From contig JAPFFF010000003.1 in assembly GCA_039105265.1 (NCBI GenBank), forward strand, positions 2,480,001-2,544,000: a stretch of 64,000 nt of DNA. The letters run 5' to 3'. The position numbers and the translations under genes were made by a program. Source of the DNA: Tritrichomonas musculus. Lineage: Eukaryota; Parabasalia; Tritrichomonadida; Tritrichomonadidae. Of this stretch, positions 21,393-30,022 are shown piece after piece. Positions within the stretch are counted from its first letter, which is position 1, and every line of letters begins with the position of its first letter. The notes beneath the pieces were generated by a model. The model made no database searches and had not been told where the DNA came from. It was given only the letters and a program-made list of their open reading frames with translations.

Positions 21393-23384
21393 CTATTTCT
21401 TCATATATATATCATCGAAACAAATCATAGAACAGGTATCACAATCTAACTCAATATTATATATATCATAAGCACCAGAAGGTGGGTTAGTGTCTTTAAA
21501 GTATATTTCATCCAAATATGATTTTATTTGTTGAGGGTTAGACCATTCAGTTGATATAAATCTAATAAAATGTAGCTTTTGAGTCTTGTCCTTGAATATC
21601 AATAAGTACTCCCCATCTGGAACAGGGTCATTATCACCTGTTGGATCATTATCTAAATTATCAATTTTTATACGTTTCTCACTTGTAAAATAAGAGAATA
21701 GAAAATACCTATTATATTCATCAGTGACATCAGTAAATCCTGTATAATATGCTTTCCATTCCCTATCTGGGTCATTTTTCTCTTCTAATGCAGTTAACCT
21801 AGCTTCCATTGCTGCTATAGTATCCTCTAATGTCTCTATCCTACGTATAAGTACATCTAGACCTTCATTAGCTTCATCCACAGTAGGGTAATTATCAAAC
21901 TCAGCCTCTAGCTCATTGACCTTCTCAGCTAACAACTTGAAACAAGGCTTGAGTGAGTCCCTAAACATATTGTTGATATCCATAGCACCACTTAATGTCA
22001 AGGTTCCAGTATCAGGGTTATCATTCTCATCAGTAAAAGGTAGTTCATCAAGTTGCTTATACTCTTCCTCACACCAGGTAATTATAGGTGTTAAATCTTT
22101 GGTTATGCTTCTTGCTGTAGTACCTGACATGAAGTTAATGCTATATCTAACCAAATTACTCATCCCTTTGGTTGAGTTACGCGAGAATAACCTTTTAAGG
22201 AATCCTCCACCTTTTATGGTAGGAAAGCTTATACCATCTGGAAATAGCTGCATACCAATAGAACCTATTGATCCAGCAGTACCTGCAACTCCAAAAGCTA
22301 ATGCAGTCCATGAGACTATACGTAAATTATCTACATCATCCTCCAGATGTTGAGTAACTTGTTCAGTCCTTGTGACTCTACCTTTTAGACTTTCCATAAC
22401 TGTGTTCATTTCGTTAACATCATAGCTAATAACATCTACATTGTTGGTAACTAAGTTTAAATCACTCCTCATAGTAGTAATATTATCAGCAGTAATTATC
22501 TTAGAGGAGGTAATATTATAATCAGTATATAAGGTTGTTGCCCCATTAGGATTTGGGGATACTTCATAAAATTGCTGCTTAATGATATACTCGAATGGGT
22601 TAGTAGTTGAATCCCAATGAACCTCATCTATTGGGTCAACATATTCATCAGCTAAATATATCTTAATATCCCTTGAGTCATTAGTAGTCGAAGCTGCATA
22701 TGTATATTCAAGCTTTTCACATGAATCAAGTACACCATGTAAGAACAACCATACCTTGTCTCCTCCATTGCCTTCTTTTCCAGTAGGACGAACTGAGAAC
22801 CTATTAGCATTTTTCGAATCTTCAAGGGTAATATCAAGGTAGAGTTCATCAATAGCACTAGTTTCTAATTTTTCAGTAGCATTATTCATCTTATAGCACC
22901 TTATTGCTTCTATATCATATCCATCTTTTGTACCTCCTTGACTTGTTTGAAAGCCTAGACCATATTTCGAAAAAGATTCTATCTCCCCTGTCTTTAATTT
23001 TACAAAACAGTCTATTTTGCACTTACCTCCATGAATCATGTAATGTAATAGGTTATCAGGAGAGTAGTCATTAGGCTTATTAATCAGTTTCATGTTCCTC
23101 TCACTCCTCTTGACTTGTATGTAGGTACCATCTTCACCATATTCATTCTCCTTATTTAATCCATTAACTAATCTACCATTGATATGACCTTGTATGTTAT
23201 CACCTACCCATTTTGTACCATCCCATGATAAAAACCATTTATTACCAAAACAATACTCATTAAACCTAAACTCTAAGTCATTAGGTATAGTATATCCAGT
23301 ATCTATGTTCCATTGAAGTAACCAATACTTCTTGTTATCTATCACAACCTGACTAGTTGATGTAGGCTTATATGTATAGTACAT
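21393..23384 (-). CDS. Maverick A surface/fibre-type protein (663 aa)
   Basis: The first about 330 residues match a module in the 1683-residue protein encoded at 24214-29265: a WxIDxxYxIPxxLxFRF..Y.FGN.W segment followed by WDG..W.GDN, and later NPFEYIIKQQFYEVSPNP and SSKII.A.NI.TMR.DLN. The middle has a short hydrophobic Gly/Ala segment (near 355-380). A coiled coil with heptads (LEDTIAAMEARLTALEEK) lies near 510-530 and a C-terminal domain follows. Coiled coil plus terminal domain suggests an oligomeric virion or cell-binding protein, but the function is not established. The ATG at 23384 overlaps the end of the upstream gene by 17 bases, as expected in a compact viral-type gene array. Confidence 0.65.
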   Translation of the reverse strand: MYYTYKPTSTSQVVIDNKKYWLLQWNIDTGYTIPNDLEFRFNEYCFGNKWFLSWDGTKWVGDNIQGHINGRLVNGLNKENEYGEDGTYIQVKRSERNMKLINKPNDYSPDNLLHYMIHGGKCKIDCFVKLKTGEIESFSKYGLGFQTSQGGTKDGYDIEAIRCYKMNNATEKLETSAIDELYLDITLEDSKNANRFSVRPTGKEGNGGDKVWLFLHGVLDSCEKLEYTYAASTTNDSRDIKIYLADEYVDPIDEVHWDSTTNPFEYIIKQQFYEVSPNPNGATTLYTDYNITSSKIITADNITTMRSDLNLVTNNVDVISYDVNEMNTVMESLKGRVTRTEQVTQHLEDDVDNLRIVSWTALAFGVAGTAGSIGSIGMQLFPDGISFPTIKGGGFLKRLFSRNSTKGMSNLVRYSINFMSGTTARSITKDLTPIITWCEEEYKQLDELPFTDENDNPDTGTLTLSGAMDINNMFRDSLKPCFKLLAEKVNELEAEFDNYPTVDEANEGLDVLIRRIETLEDTIAAMEARLTALEEKNDPDREWKAYYTGFTDVTDEYNRYFLFSYFTSEKRIKIDNLDNDPTGDNDPVPDGEYLLIFKDKTQKLHFIRFISTEWSNPQQIKSYLDEIYFKDTNPPSGAYDIYNIELDCDTCSMICFDDIYMKK

Positions 23385-23991
23385 CACTTTTACGTAAACT
23401 TAATGCATTATCAGCTTTTATTATAGAACACTTTATTGCCTTCTCTGTCTGTAAAGAATCAGTTATATATTCATTCATTATGCTCAACTCCCCATTCAGC
23501 CACAAGGTATATGGGTTGAAGTCTAGTTTACTATCAAAAGCTATATTCATATATCCCATAATGGTACTATTATTTATACTACATCCATTACTACTTTTAG
23601 TTATCAAAGGAGAATATACTTGACCATCCTTAACATATATGTAGAACTCCTTGACTAAATTACCACTTGTATCATATACTATATTCTTCCTCAAGACAAC
23701 CTTAAATATATTAGTCTGGGTTTTTATTTCATTGAGCTTATTCATGAAGTCTTCAGGCAAATTAACAAACTTAAGGATATTGTAAGTTGTTGTTGAAGAC
23801 TCAAATGATACATACTGTATATTTTTATTTTTAATATCAACTTCTGGTAAACCTTCGACCTCATTAAATAAATGACCTGTCTGTACATAGTTATCTAAGT
23901 CACCCAAGGTTAATAACTGGCTACCTTTTCGAGTAGCATCCCCTATCTTAAACTGTATATCTCCTTTAAATCTTGTAGTAGTATCACTCAT
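23368..23991 (-). CDS. Maverick A hypothetical protein (207 aa)
   Basis: Start chosen at MSDTTTRFKGDIQF. No family is recognised. The N-terminal segment GDIQFKIGDATRKGSQLLTLGDLDNYVQTG resembles the start of fibre-type proteins, where a short collagen- or spiral-like base precedes a head. It sits between the small coiled-coil gene and the 663-residue surface-type protein, all on the minus strand. Confidence 0.6.
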   Translation of the reverse strand: MSDTTTRFKGDIQFKIGDATRKGSQLLTLGDLDNYVQTGHLFNEVEGLPEVDIKNKNIQYVSFESSTTTYNILKFVNLPEDFMNKLNEIKTQTNIFKVVLRKNIVYDTSGNLVKEFYIYVKDGQVYSPLITKSSNGCSINNSTIMGYMNIAFDSKLDFNPYTLWLNGELSIMNEYITDSLQTEKAIKCSIIKADNALSLRKSDVLYI

Positions 23992-24010
23992 TTTAGTTAA
24001 ATAAAACTTC

Positions 24011-24196
24011 TCATTCGATGTTAGCGCATTTAGCTTCAAGTGCTGCAAGTCTTGCCTCAAGAGTATCAATATATGCATCCTTCTGGTCTATCATTTCCTT
24101 CACTTCTACTTTAGTAATATAAGCAGTCATATCTATATCTTCTAATGGATGTTTTGTATTTGACTTATTTTCAAGCTCTTTGATTTTCTCGCACAT
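24011..24196 (-). CDS. Small coiled-coil protein (61 aa)
   Basis: Starts MCEKIKELENK and ends with a heptad-type helix (IDTLEARLAALEAK) very like the coiled coil inside the 663-residue neighbour. It begins 18 bases after the stop of the 1683-residue gene and ends 20 bases before the next gene, so the spacing suits a real gene. It may be a trimerisation partner; function is unknown. Confidence 0.5.
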   Translation of the reverse strand: MCEKIKELENKSNTKHPLEDIDMTAYITKVEVKEMIDQKDAYIDTLEARLAALEAKCANIE

Positions 24197-24213
24197 GAAT
24201 GCTATTGTACCCT

Positions 24214-27200
24214 TTAAAGTATCGCGATATGTCTTTGCAATATTAATACATGTATCTTATCAGCATCCTTCATTGTTATTTCAAGTTCAGGTTCATCATC
24301 TGTTTCTTCATGATATGCCCATGCAAGAATCTTATCTAATACATCTTCCTCTGCTAATGTTTCTGGGTTATCATTACGACGGAACCAACTTGGAATATTA
24401 AATAATCCTATTCTATTTGCTACATATGCTTCTGCTGCTACTCCTGCTATAGCTGCTGCATCACCAGGATGATGTCTAACAAACTGCCATTGACCATGTA
24501 AGAACCTTCTAGCAACATAACCTACTGCTCCCATAATAACTTGAGTAGTTGCACTTATAATACCATCTTGTCTGTACATTTCTATCACTCCATTTACAAT
24601 ATTAATTACATGTAGTCTTCTTCTATCTATTGTTGCAACTACATTTCCATTATATAGTACTTGTGTTATTTCTTCACCAGTTGTTTCATCTAATGTGTCA
24701 TTAAAAGCTAAAAGATTACCATGAGAATAAATATTATCCATTAGTTCTCCTCTTTGTTCATCACTCATTTGTTCTATCATTCTTGCTGTTATTGCTGGTG
24801 TTGTTCCTGGTACTGTCCAAGTATCTGTTGTGGCAACAAGGCCATAATGTTGATATCTAACTCCATTTGCATTGACTTCTATCTGTGAATTTATTCCAAC
24901 AAATCGTACTTGACCTCCACTAATATTTGCTGTAGTTGGTGCTGAATAATCAATAGTAGCAACAATTGGGTCAATAGTCTCTCCTCTATGATCAATAATA
25001 TTTATCCATGCTTCCATTGTTTGCTCATTCAAGTAAGGTTCTAATCCAATATCTCCATTTTGTACAAATGGTAAATTTAATCTGTCTTGCATAGATAATT
25101 GTTCAATATCTCTTGCTGTGTATGTAGTTCCTTCCCATTCTATTGACCAATTATTATCAGTAGCTCTATGTATTCTATCTGTCATCTCAATATCAGCTGG
25201 TCTTATTAGAGTCCTTCGTTGAAATACATTATTATGGATAATGAGTTGGTCATTATAAAACAAATCATACACATTAAACCACTCTCTTCCATGATATTGG
25301 ATACGTAAGATATCAGGATGACTAGCAACTAATGCATTTCGTTCTTCTCTTGTCATATCTGCAATATCTTCTAAGGTATACTGGGTTCCAGATATATCGA
25401 TAACAGGAACTTGATTCTTAAGTGCAATCGTTGTTGATGCCGTATTTATCATTGTAGTCTGTGGTACAGTTATATCTGTTCGAATCTCATCTGTTTCATC
25501 TGTAACAACCTGTGGCTGTACTTCTCTATGAGTTCTCTCTAATGATTGCTCAGTGGTTGTGATAGTATTTGTTGCATTATCAGTATCATTATCAGTTATT
25601 GTAATCGAGGATGAATTAATATTTAATGTTTCAGTTCCATTTGTATCTGGTCTATTCCTAAAGAAGCGCAAGACATTCGAACCAAGTGTAGCAATAGCAT
25701 TTCCTAACTGAGTCAGTGCATGTGTTGTCGAAAGGACAACCTGTGTAGCTGAGAATGTTGAAATAGCTCCAGCAATAGGATTTTGAACTGTTGTTGTTAT
25801 TGGTAAAAATCTTTCCATTGTCATCTTATCAGCCTTCAAATCAACATTCACCAAAAACTTACCTTGAAAGCCACTACCTCCATCACCTGGATAACCACCA
25901 CTTCCACCTCCTCCACCATTTCCTCCTGGACCTGCTGGGAATGGTGTTGTTTGATATATATTAATATTTACTGAGTTGTTTGCCATCTTTAATGTTGATA
26001 GCGCACCTGCAAGTGCAAGACCCATACCAACTATGCTTAATACGGTATCAGCTACAGATAGTACATCCCTTAAAGTCTTTGTATATTCATTATATACTGC
26101 TTGAATTCTTTCTTTTTCAACTAGGTTATCAACAATTTGCTTTAACAAAAGATATTCATAACCTAAAGTATCAACAGTACCTCCAACAACATTTAAGTCT
26201 CTTCTCATTGTCATGATATTATTTGCCCATATAATCTTTGATGAATATATATTTAAATCTGTTGATATGGTCGAACAGTTTCTTGGGTCTGGCTCAACTT
26301 CATAAAATTGCTGACGAATAATTACGTCAAATGGATTAATGTTTAAACCTTCTTGATTAAAAAATTCTTTGTTGATATATATTCGAATATTTTTATGGTT
26401 GAATCCTTCAATAATTTTAACCGAATGTCTTTTTGTTCGATAATATTTAAATAGTTCAATACATGGATTATCTCCATACACATTCATTAAACCAGTTAAT
26501 ACTGCTCCACTTGCAAGATTGCAATCCCATTGTAAAGTTGTTATTTCTCCATTAATATCTAAATCAACAAGGACATATAGACCATTTGTTGTAATAACTT
26601 CATCTGGTTTACCCACCATAATATAATCTCTATCCAAAGTGGCACCATTTTCATTAAATTTCTCAAAGCTATAATCATTAGTATGTGCTGTTATATTTTT
26701 CTTAGCCTCTGTTCCATCTGTCTTAATAACCCTCCAATTCGTGAGATATGGGTAAAGTATTTCTGCAAAATTAAGTGATGAGTGGTCATCAGGCATATCA
26801 CTCAATTTAGACATTATATCAGTATGTTTCACAATAAACTCGATTGTACCTGTTTTATTTTTCGACTTGAACAATTTAGGTAAAATATTATTAACACAAT
26901 TATCTCCCATCCATGAATGACCATCCCATGTTAATTCCCAATTATTTCCAAATAGATAATCCTTGAACCGAAATACTAAATTTAATGGTATCTCATAATC
27001 AGGGTCAATATCCCATCTCATACAATAATAATTGGATTCTTCATATACCTGAGATGGCCTATATAAATATAACTGGTCTGATTCCTTCAAGGTAAAATAC
27101 TTGGAGTCAGTTGATGGAGTAGAGGGAACAACATCATAGATTGCTTGATATTTGGAGACCAATGAGTTATATTGATTTCGAAATATTTCTAATATATCAT

Positions 27201-29265
27201 CATCAATCTCAATTACAATTTTATTTCCATCAGGGTCAACAATATCAAAGCTATTTTCATCATCAGTATTAACAACGTCATTATCATCAACTTCAAGTGT
27301 ACGAGCATGAGGAGCAGGAGGATGTCGTGTAATCTTATTTAAAATCCATTGGGCACCTCTTCCTATTGGTTCGAAAAGGGCAGCTATTAGAATTACACAT
27401 AAACCAAATGCCCCAACGCCTAAACCCCCAGCGATTGCATATACAAGTATTACATAAACATACAGAATTAAATCAGAATAACCTCCTATATATTGCCAAA
27501 ATTGAGCATCTATCCAATTTCCGCCTATCTGTATAATATTATTAACTAAATTTGGGTAGTTCATGATAAAGTCAGCTATGAAGTGCCATAAGTTGCTCCA
27601 AAATAATGTAAATGAGCTATATGCTATTTTAATCATTCGAATTCCTTCATTCTTTAATTCATCAATTTTGTTATTAAGTCTTGGTGTCAATTCTTTTATC
27701 TCATCAATGACCTGATGCAAATCTACATCCTTAAAGTCAGCATCTGCATCTTCTCCTCCAATATAAAAGATTACCCCCACTTTTTCATTATCTTTAACAG
27801 CTTCATATGCAATATCCACAATACTATCAATACCATACCAGATAAAATAAAATAAGTTATATATAATCTTCATAAATTCTTTTGTCGCCAAAGCAATTGT
27901 TTTATAAGTTAATTTCATAGGCTGTTTAGCAAGAGATAGGGTAGTTGAAATGATATTATACAATAAGTCTTTTATCCATCCTATTGTCTTTTGACTATAT
28001 AACCAAAACTTGGATACTGTTAATTTGAGTACTTCTGGTTCTATAATTTTTGGAATCGTATATTCTTCGAGTTTCTTTAATTCATCAATAGGAGGAATTA
28101 CATAAACCATATCTTCTTTGTTAACTAACTCTTTTGGTGGTTCAGTTGGAGTAGGTGTAGGCGTAGGAGTTGGCTCAGGTGTAGGGTCTGGAGTTGGCTC
28201 AGGTGTTGGAGTAGGTGGTGGTGTTTCATCTATTTCTATTTTAACCTCATGTATTTCTGGTTCGCCAGTTGTTTTATTAATTAGGCACATGGAAGTATTA
28301 CCACCTGTTAAGTTCAAGAGAGTCTCATAACTTATGGTTTGATCATTTAATGCATCTATCCATTTAGTAATATTAGCAGCTGTTGTATTTGTTTTCTCAG
28401 CAAAGTCTTTCATGTTATTTATCTTTGTCTCATTGACATCAAAGATAGTTTCATTAGTAGTTTCATTAACTTTTAAATCTACATATTTAATGGGTTCAAT
28501 CTCAGTAAAATCAACAGTATTATTTTTTATCCACTTTGATATATTATCATTACTTGTACTTAACTCTTTTATTATAGTTTCCATGTTTTTAGGTTTTATT
28601 GTATCTGTTCCATAGGTAATTGCTTTGGTAGTTTCATCTACATGTTCGACAATTATTTTTAAGTCCTTTAATGTATTCCAATCGATACTTGGAACAATTG
28701 CATTATTAACTTCATCTATATTTTGAATCATTAAATTCATAACATCTAACATACCTTTTTGATTCGCTGTTAATGCTTCTATTAACTTCTTATATGTACT
28801 AACATCATATTCTTCTTCTATTATATCTTTATCACTTATCTCTCCAGTAAAATATTTTAAGGTAGCTCCGGGTGCAATACCAGAATCTACATCTTCCCTC
28901 ATTTTGGTTAAAAAGACTTCTAAATTTTTAGCACTGTCTCTTAATCTTTCATATAGTTTATTGAGACTAGCACAATATTGTATTTTTGTCGTTAGTGTAC
29001 CATCAGTATTCCATGTATATATACCTTTGCCTCCCATAATGTTAAGAGCACCAAAAGACTCTAGCCCATTTTTTTCCAGATAGTCACTAACCAATTTTAT
29101 GTCTATCTCTTCCTTATTATATAAGCAACTGAATTTTGGATAATCATCTGGGTCTCCACCTCTTATGATATCGATGTTGTTTTCATCATTAACACTTATC
29201 TCTATGTCTTTGTCTTTTAGCTTCTCTGTTTCTCCTGATAACAAAGAATAAACTTTAATTGACAT
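24214..29265 (-). CDS. Giant multi-module Maverick A membrane protein (1683 aa)
   Basis: Start at MSIKVYSLLSGETEK, chosen because the divergent gene starts 16 bases upstream. In order: an N-terminal region with repeated N-K-W-I/T-type helical segments (1-340); a Pro-Thr stalk of PTPEP repeats (about 345-378); several hydrophobic helices, the clearest a multi-span block near 580-640 (LILYVYVILVYAIAGGLGVG); the module shared with the 663-residue protein (about 720-1060); a Gly-rich linker (near 1105-1130, GGNGGGGGSGGYPGDGG); and a C-terminal half rich in short ...DI..MT.EER.. repeats (1250-1600). No enzyme motif is recognised. The size, stalk and membrane segments suggest a virion surface, membrane-fusion or tail-like structural role, which is an inference. 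It appears to be one uninterrupted frame. Confidence 0.65.
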   Translation of the reverse strand: MSIKVYSLLSGETEKLKDKDIEISVNDENNIDIIRGGDPDDYPKFSCLYNKEEIDIKLVSDYLEKNGLESFGALNIMGGKGIYTWNTDGTLTTKIQYCASLNKLYERLRDSAKNLEVFLTKMREDVDSGIAPGATLKYFTGEISDKDIIEEEYDVSTYKKLIEALTANQKGMLDVMNLMIQNIDEVNNAIVPSIDWNTLKDLKIIVEHVDETTKAITYGTDTIKPKNMETIIKELSTSNDNISKWIKNNTVDFTEIEPIKYVDLKVNETTNETIFDVNETKINNMKDFAEKTNTTAANITKWIDALNDQTISYETLLNLTGGNTSMCLINKTTGEPEIHEVKIEIDETPPPTPTPEPTPDPTPEPTPTPTPTPTEPPKELVNKEDMVYVIPPIDELKKLEEYTIPKIIEPEVLKLTVSKFWLYSQKTIGWIKDLLYNIISTTLSLAKQPMKLTYKTIALATKEFMKIIYNLFYFIWYGIDSIVDIAYEAVKDNEKVGVIFYIGGEDADADFKDVDLHQVIDEIKELTPRLNNKIDELKNEGIRMIKIAYSSFTLFWSNLWHFIADFIMNYPNLVNNIIQIGGNWIDAQFWQYIGGYSDLILYVYVILVYAIAGGLGVGAFGLCVILIAALFEPIGRGAQWILNKITRHPPAPHARTLEVDDNDVVNTDDENSFDIVDPDGNKIVIEIDDDILEIFRNQYNSLVSKYQAIYDVVPSTPSTDSKYFTLKESDQLYLYRPSQVYEESNYYCMRWDIDPDYEIPLNLVFRFKDYLFGNNWELTWDGHSWMGDNCVNNILPKLFKSKNKTGTIEFIVKHTDIMSKLSDMPDDHSSLNFAEILYPYLTNWRVIKTDGTEAKKNITAHTNDYSFEKFNENGATLDRDYIMVGKPDEVITTNGLYVLVDLDINGEITTLQWDCNLASGAVLTGLMNVYGDNPCIELFKYYRTKRHSVKIIEGFNHKNIRIYINKEFFNQEGLNINPFDVIIRQQFYEVEPDPRNCSTISTDLNIYSSKIIWANNIMTMRRDLNVVGGTVDTLGYEYLLLKQIVDNLVEKERIQAVYNEYTKTLRDVLSVADTVLSIVGMGLALAGALSTLKMANNSVNINIYQTTPFPAGPGGNGGGGGSGGYPGDGGSGFQGKFLVNVDLKADKMTMERFLPITTTVQNPIAGAISTFSATQVVLSTTHALTQLGNAIATLGSNVLRFFRNRPDTNGTETLNINSSSITITDNDTDNATNTITTTEQSLERTHREVQPQVVTDETDEIRTDITVPQTTMINTASTTIALKNQVPVIDISGTQYTLEDIADMTREERNALVASHPDILRIQYHGREWFNVYDLFYNDQLIIHNNVFQRRTLIRPADIEMTDRIHRATDNNWSIEWEGTTYTARDIEQLSMQDRLNLPFVQNGDIGLEPYLNEQTMEAWINIIDHRGETIDPIVATIDYSAPTTANISGGQVRFVGINSQIEVNANGVRYQHYGLVATTDTWTVPGTTPAITARMIEQMSDEQRGELMDNIYSHGNLLAFNDTLDETTGEEITQVLYNGNVVATIDRRRLHVINIVNGVIEMYRQDGIISATTQVIMGAVGYVARRFLHGQWQFVRHHPGDAAAIAGVAAEAYVANRIGLFNIPSWFRRNDNPETLAEEDVLDKILAWAYHEETDDEPELEITMKDADKIHVLILQRHIAIL

Positions 29266-29281
29266 TTTAGGATATAATAAA

Positions 29282-30022
29282 ATGTTAGTATCAGTACAAA
29301 GCACAAATGCAGATGAATATAATAAGGTATCAGTTAATTTAGATATACCTTGGAAGTGTAAATATGTCAAGTATTATGTATCTTCAATTAGTACCTTGAG
29401 TAATATTTTGTTAACCAATGGTGAAGATTATATTGAGATGTCAAGTGATTCAATACCTATTAAAGCCTATTTTCGAACTCCTAAATTTTCTTATACAATC
29501 AAAGAATTACAATCGGTATTAAATTTAATGTCTTGGTTTCAATGGGAGTATAAACAAGAAACAAGAACATTCCAAATAAAAACCACAATGAAGACTACCA
29601 TTACGTCTTTAACTCATCGAGCTGCATTAGTAACTGGTCTTTATAATACTCCATTGCCTTTAGATTTACCTGCTAATACAACCTATATAATAAAAGATAT
29701 ACCAATATTAAATCATACTAAGTTGTATTTAGTATCACTACAAGGTAATGCCATATACTCGAATATAGGTGAACAGCAATATACACCTTCAGTTATTGGT
29801 ACAATAAATACCTTCACTGTAGATAAGAAACCACTTATATATGATTTCGAGACTGAGGGTAAGCCTTTAAAAATAAAAACATTTACAGATTCATTAAAGT
29901 TTTTAGAATTAAGTTTAGTAGATTTTCAATACCAGCCGATATTGTTAAAAAGTCCTTTGTTCATAACTATCAAAATTAAACCATCTAACTCGACTGATAT
30001 CAATGATGTTATAACTAAGTAA
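29282..30022 (+). CDS. Maverick A protein, possible penton/minor capsid (246 aa)
   Basis: Beta-rich sequence with a C-terminal LKFLELSLVDFQYQPILL then PLFITIKIK pattern, which resembles the last strands of single jelly-roll minor capsid proteins of polinton-like viruses. The similarity is by eye and weak. It is transcribed away from the giant gene, with only 16 bases between the two ATGs, and its stop overlaps the 3' end of the polymerase gene on the other strand by 8 bases. Confidence 0.5.
   Translation: MLVSVQSTNADEYNKVSVNLDIPWKCKYVKYYVSSISTLSNILLTNGEDYIEMSSDSIPIKAYFRTPKFSYTIKELQSVLNLMSWFQWEYKQETRTFQIKTTMKTTITSLTHRAALVTGLYNTPLPLDLPANTTYIIKDIPILNHTKLYLVSLQGNAIYSNIGEQQYTPSVIGTINTFTVDKKPLIYDFETEGKPLKIKTFTDSLKFLELSLVDFQYQPILLKSPLFITIKIKPSNSTDINDVITK

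Noticed and set aside
21916-22353. 145-codon plus-strand frame inside the 663-residue gene
   Set aside because: It is an overlapping shadow with no family match; the minus-strand frame is far longer and conserved with a neighbour.
28118-28330. Gly/Val-rich plus-strand frame
   Set aside because: It is the antisense of the Pro-Thr stalk of the giant Maverick A protein.
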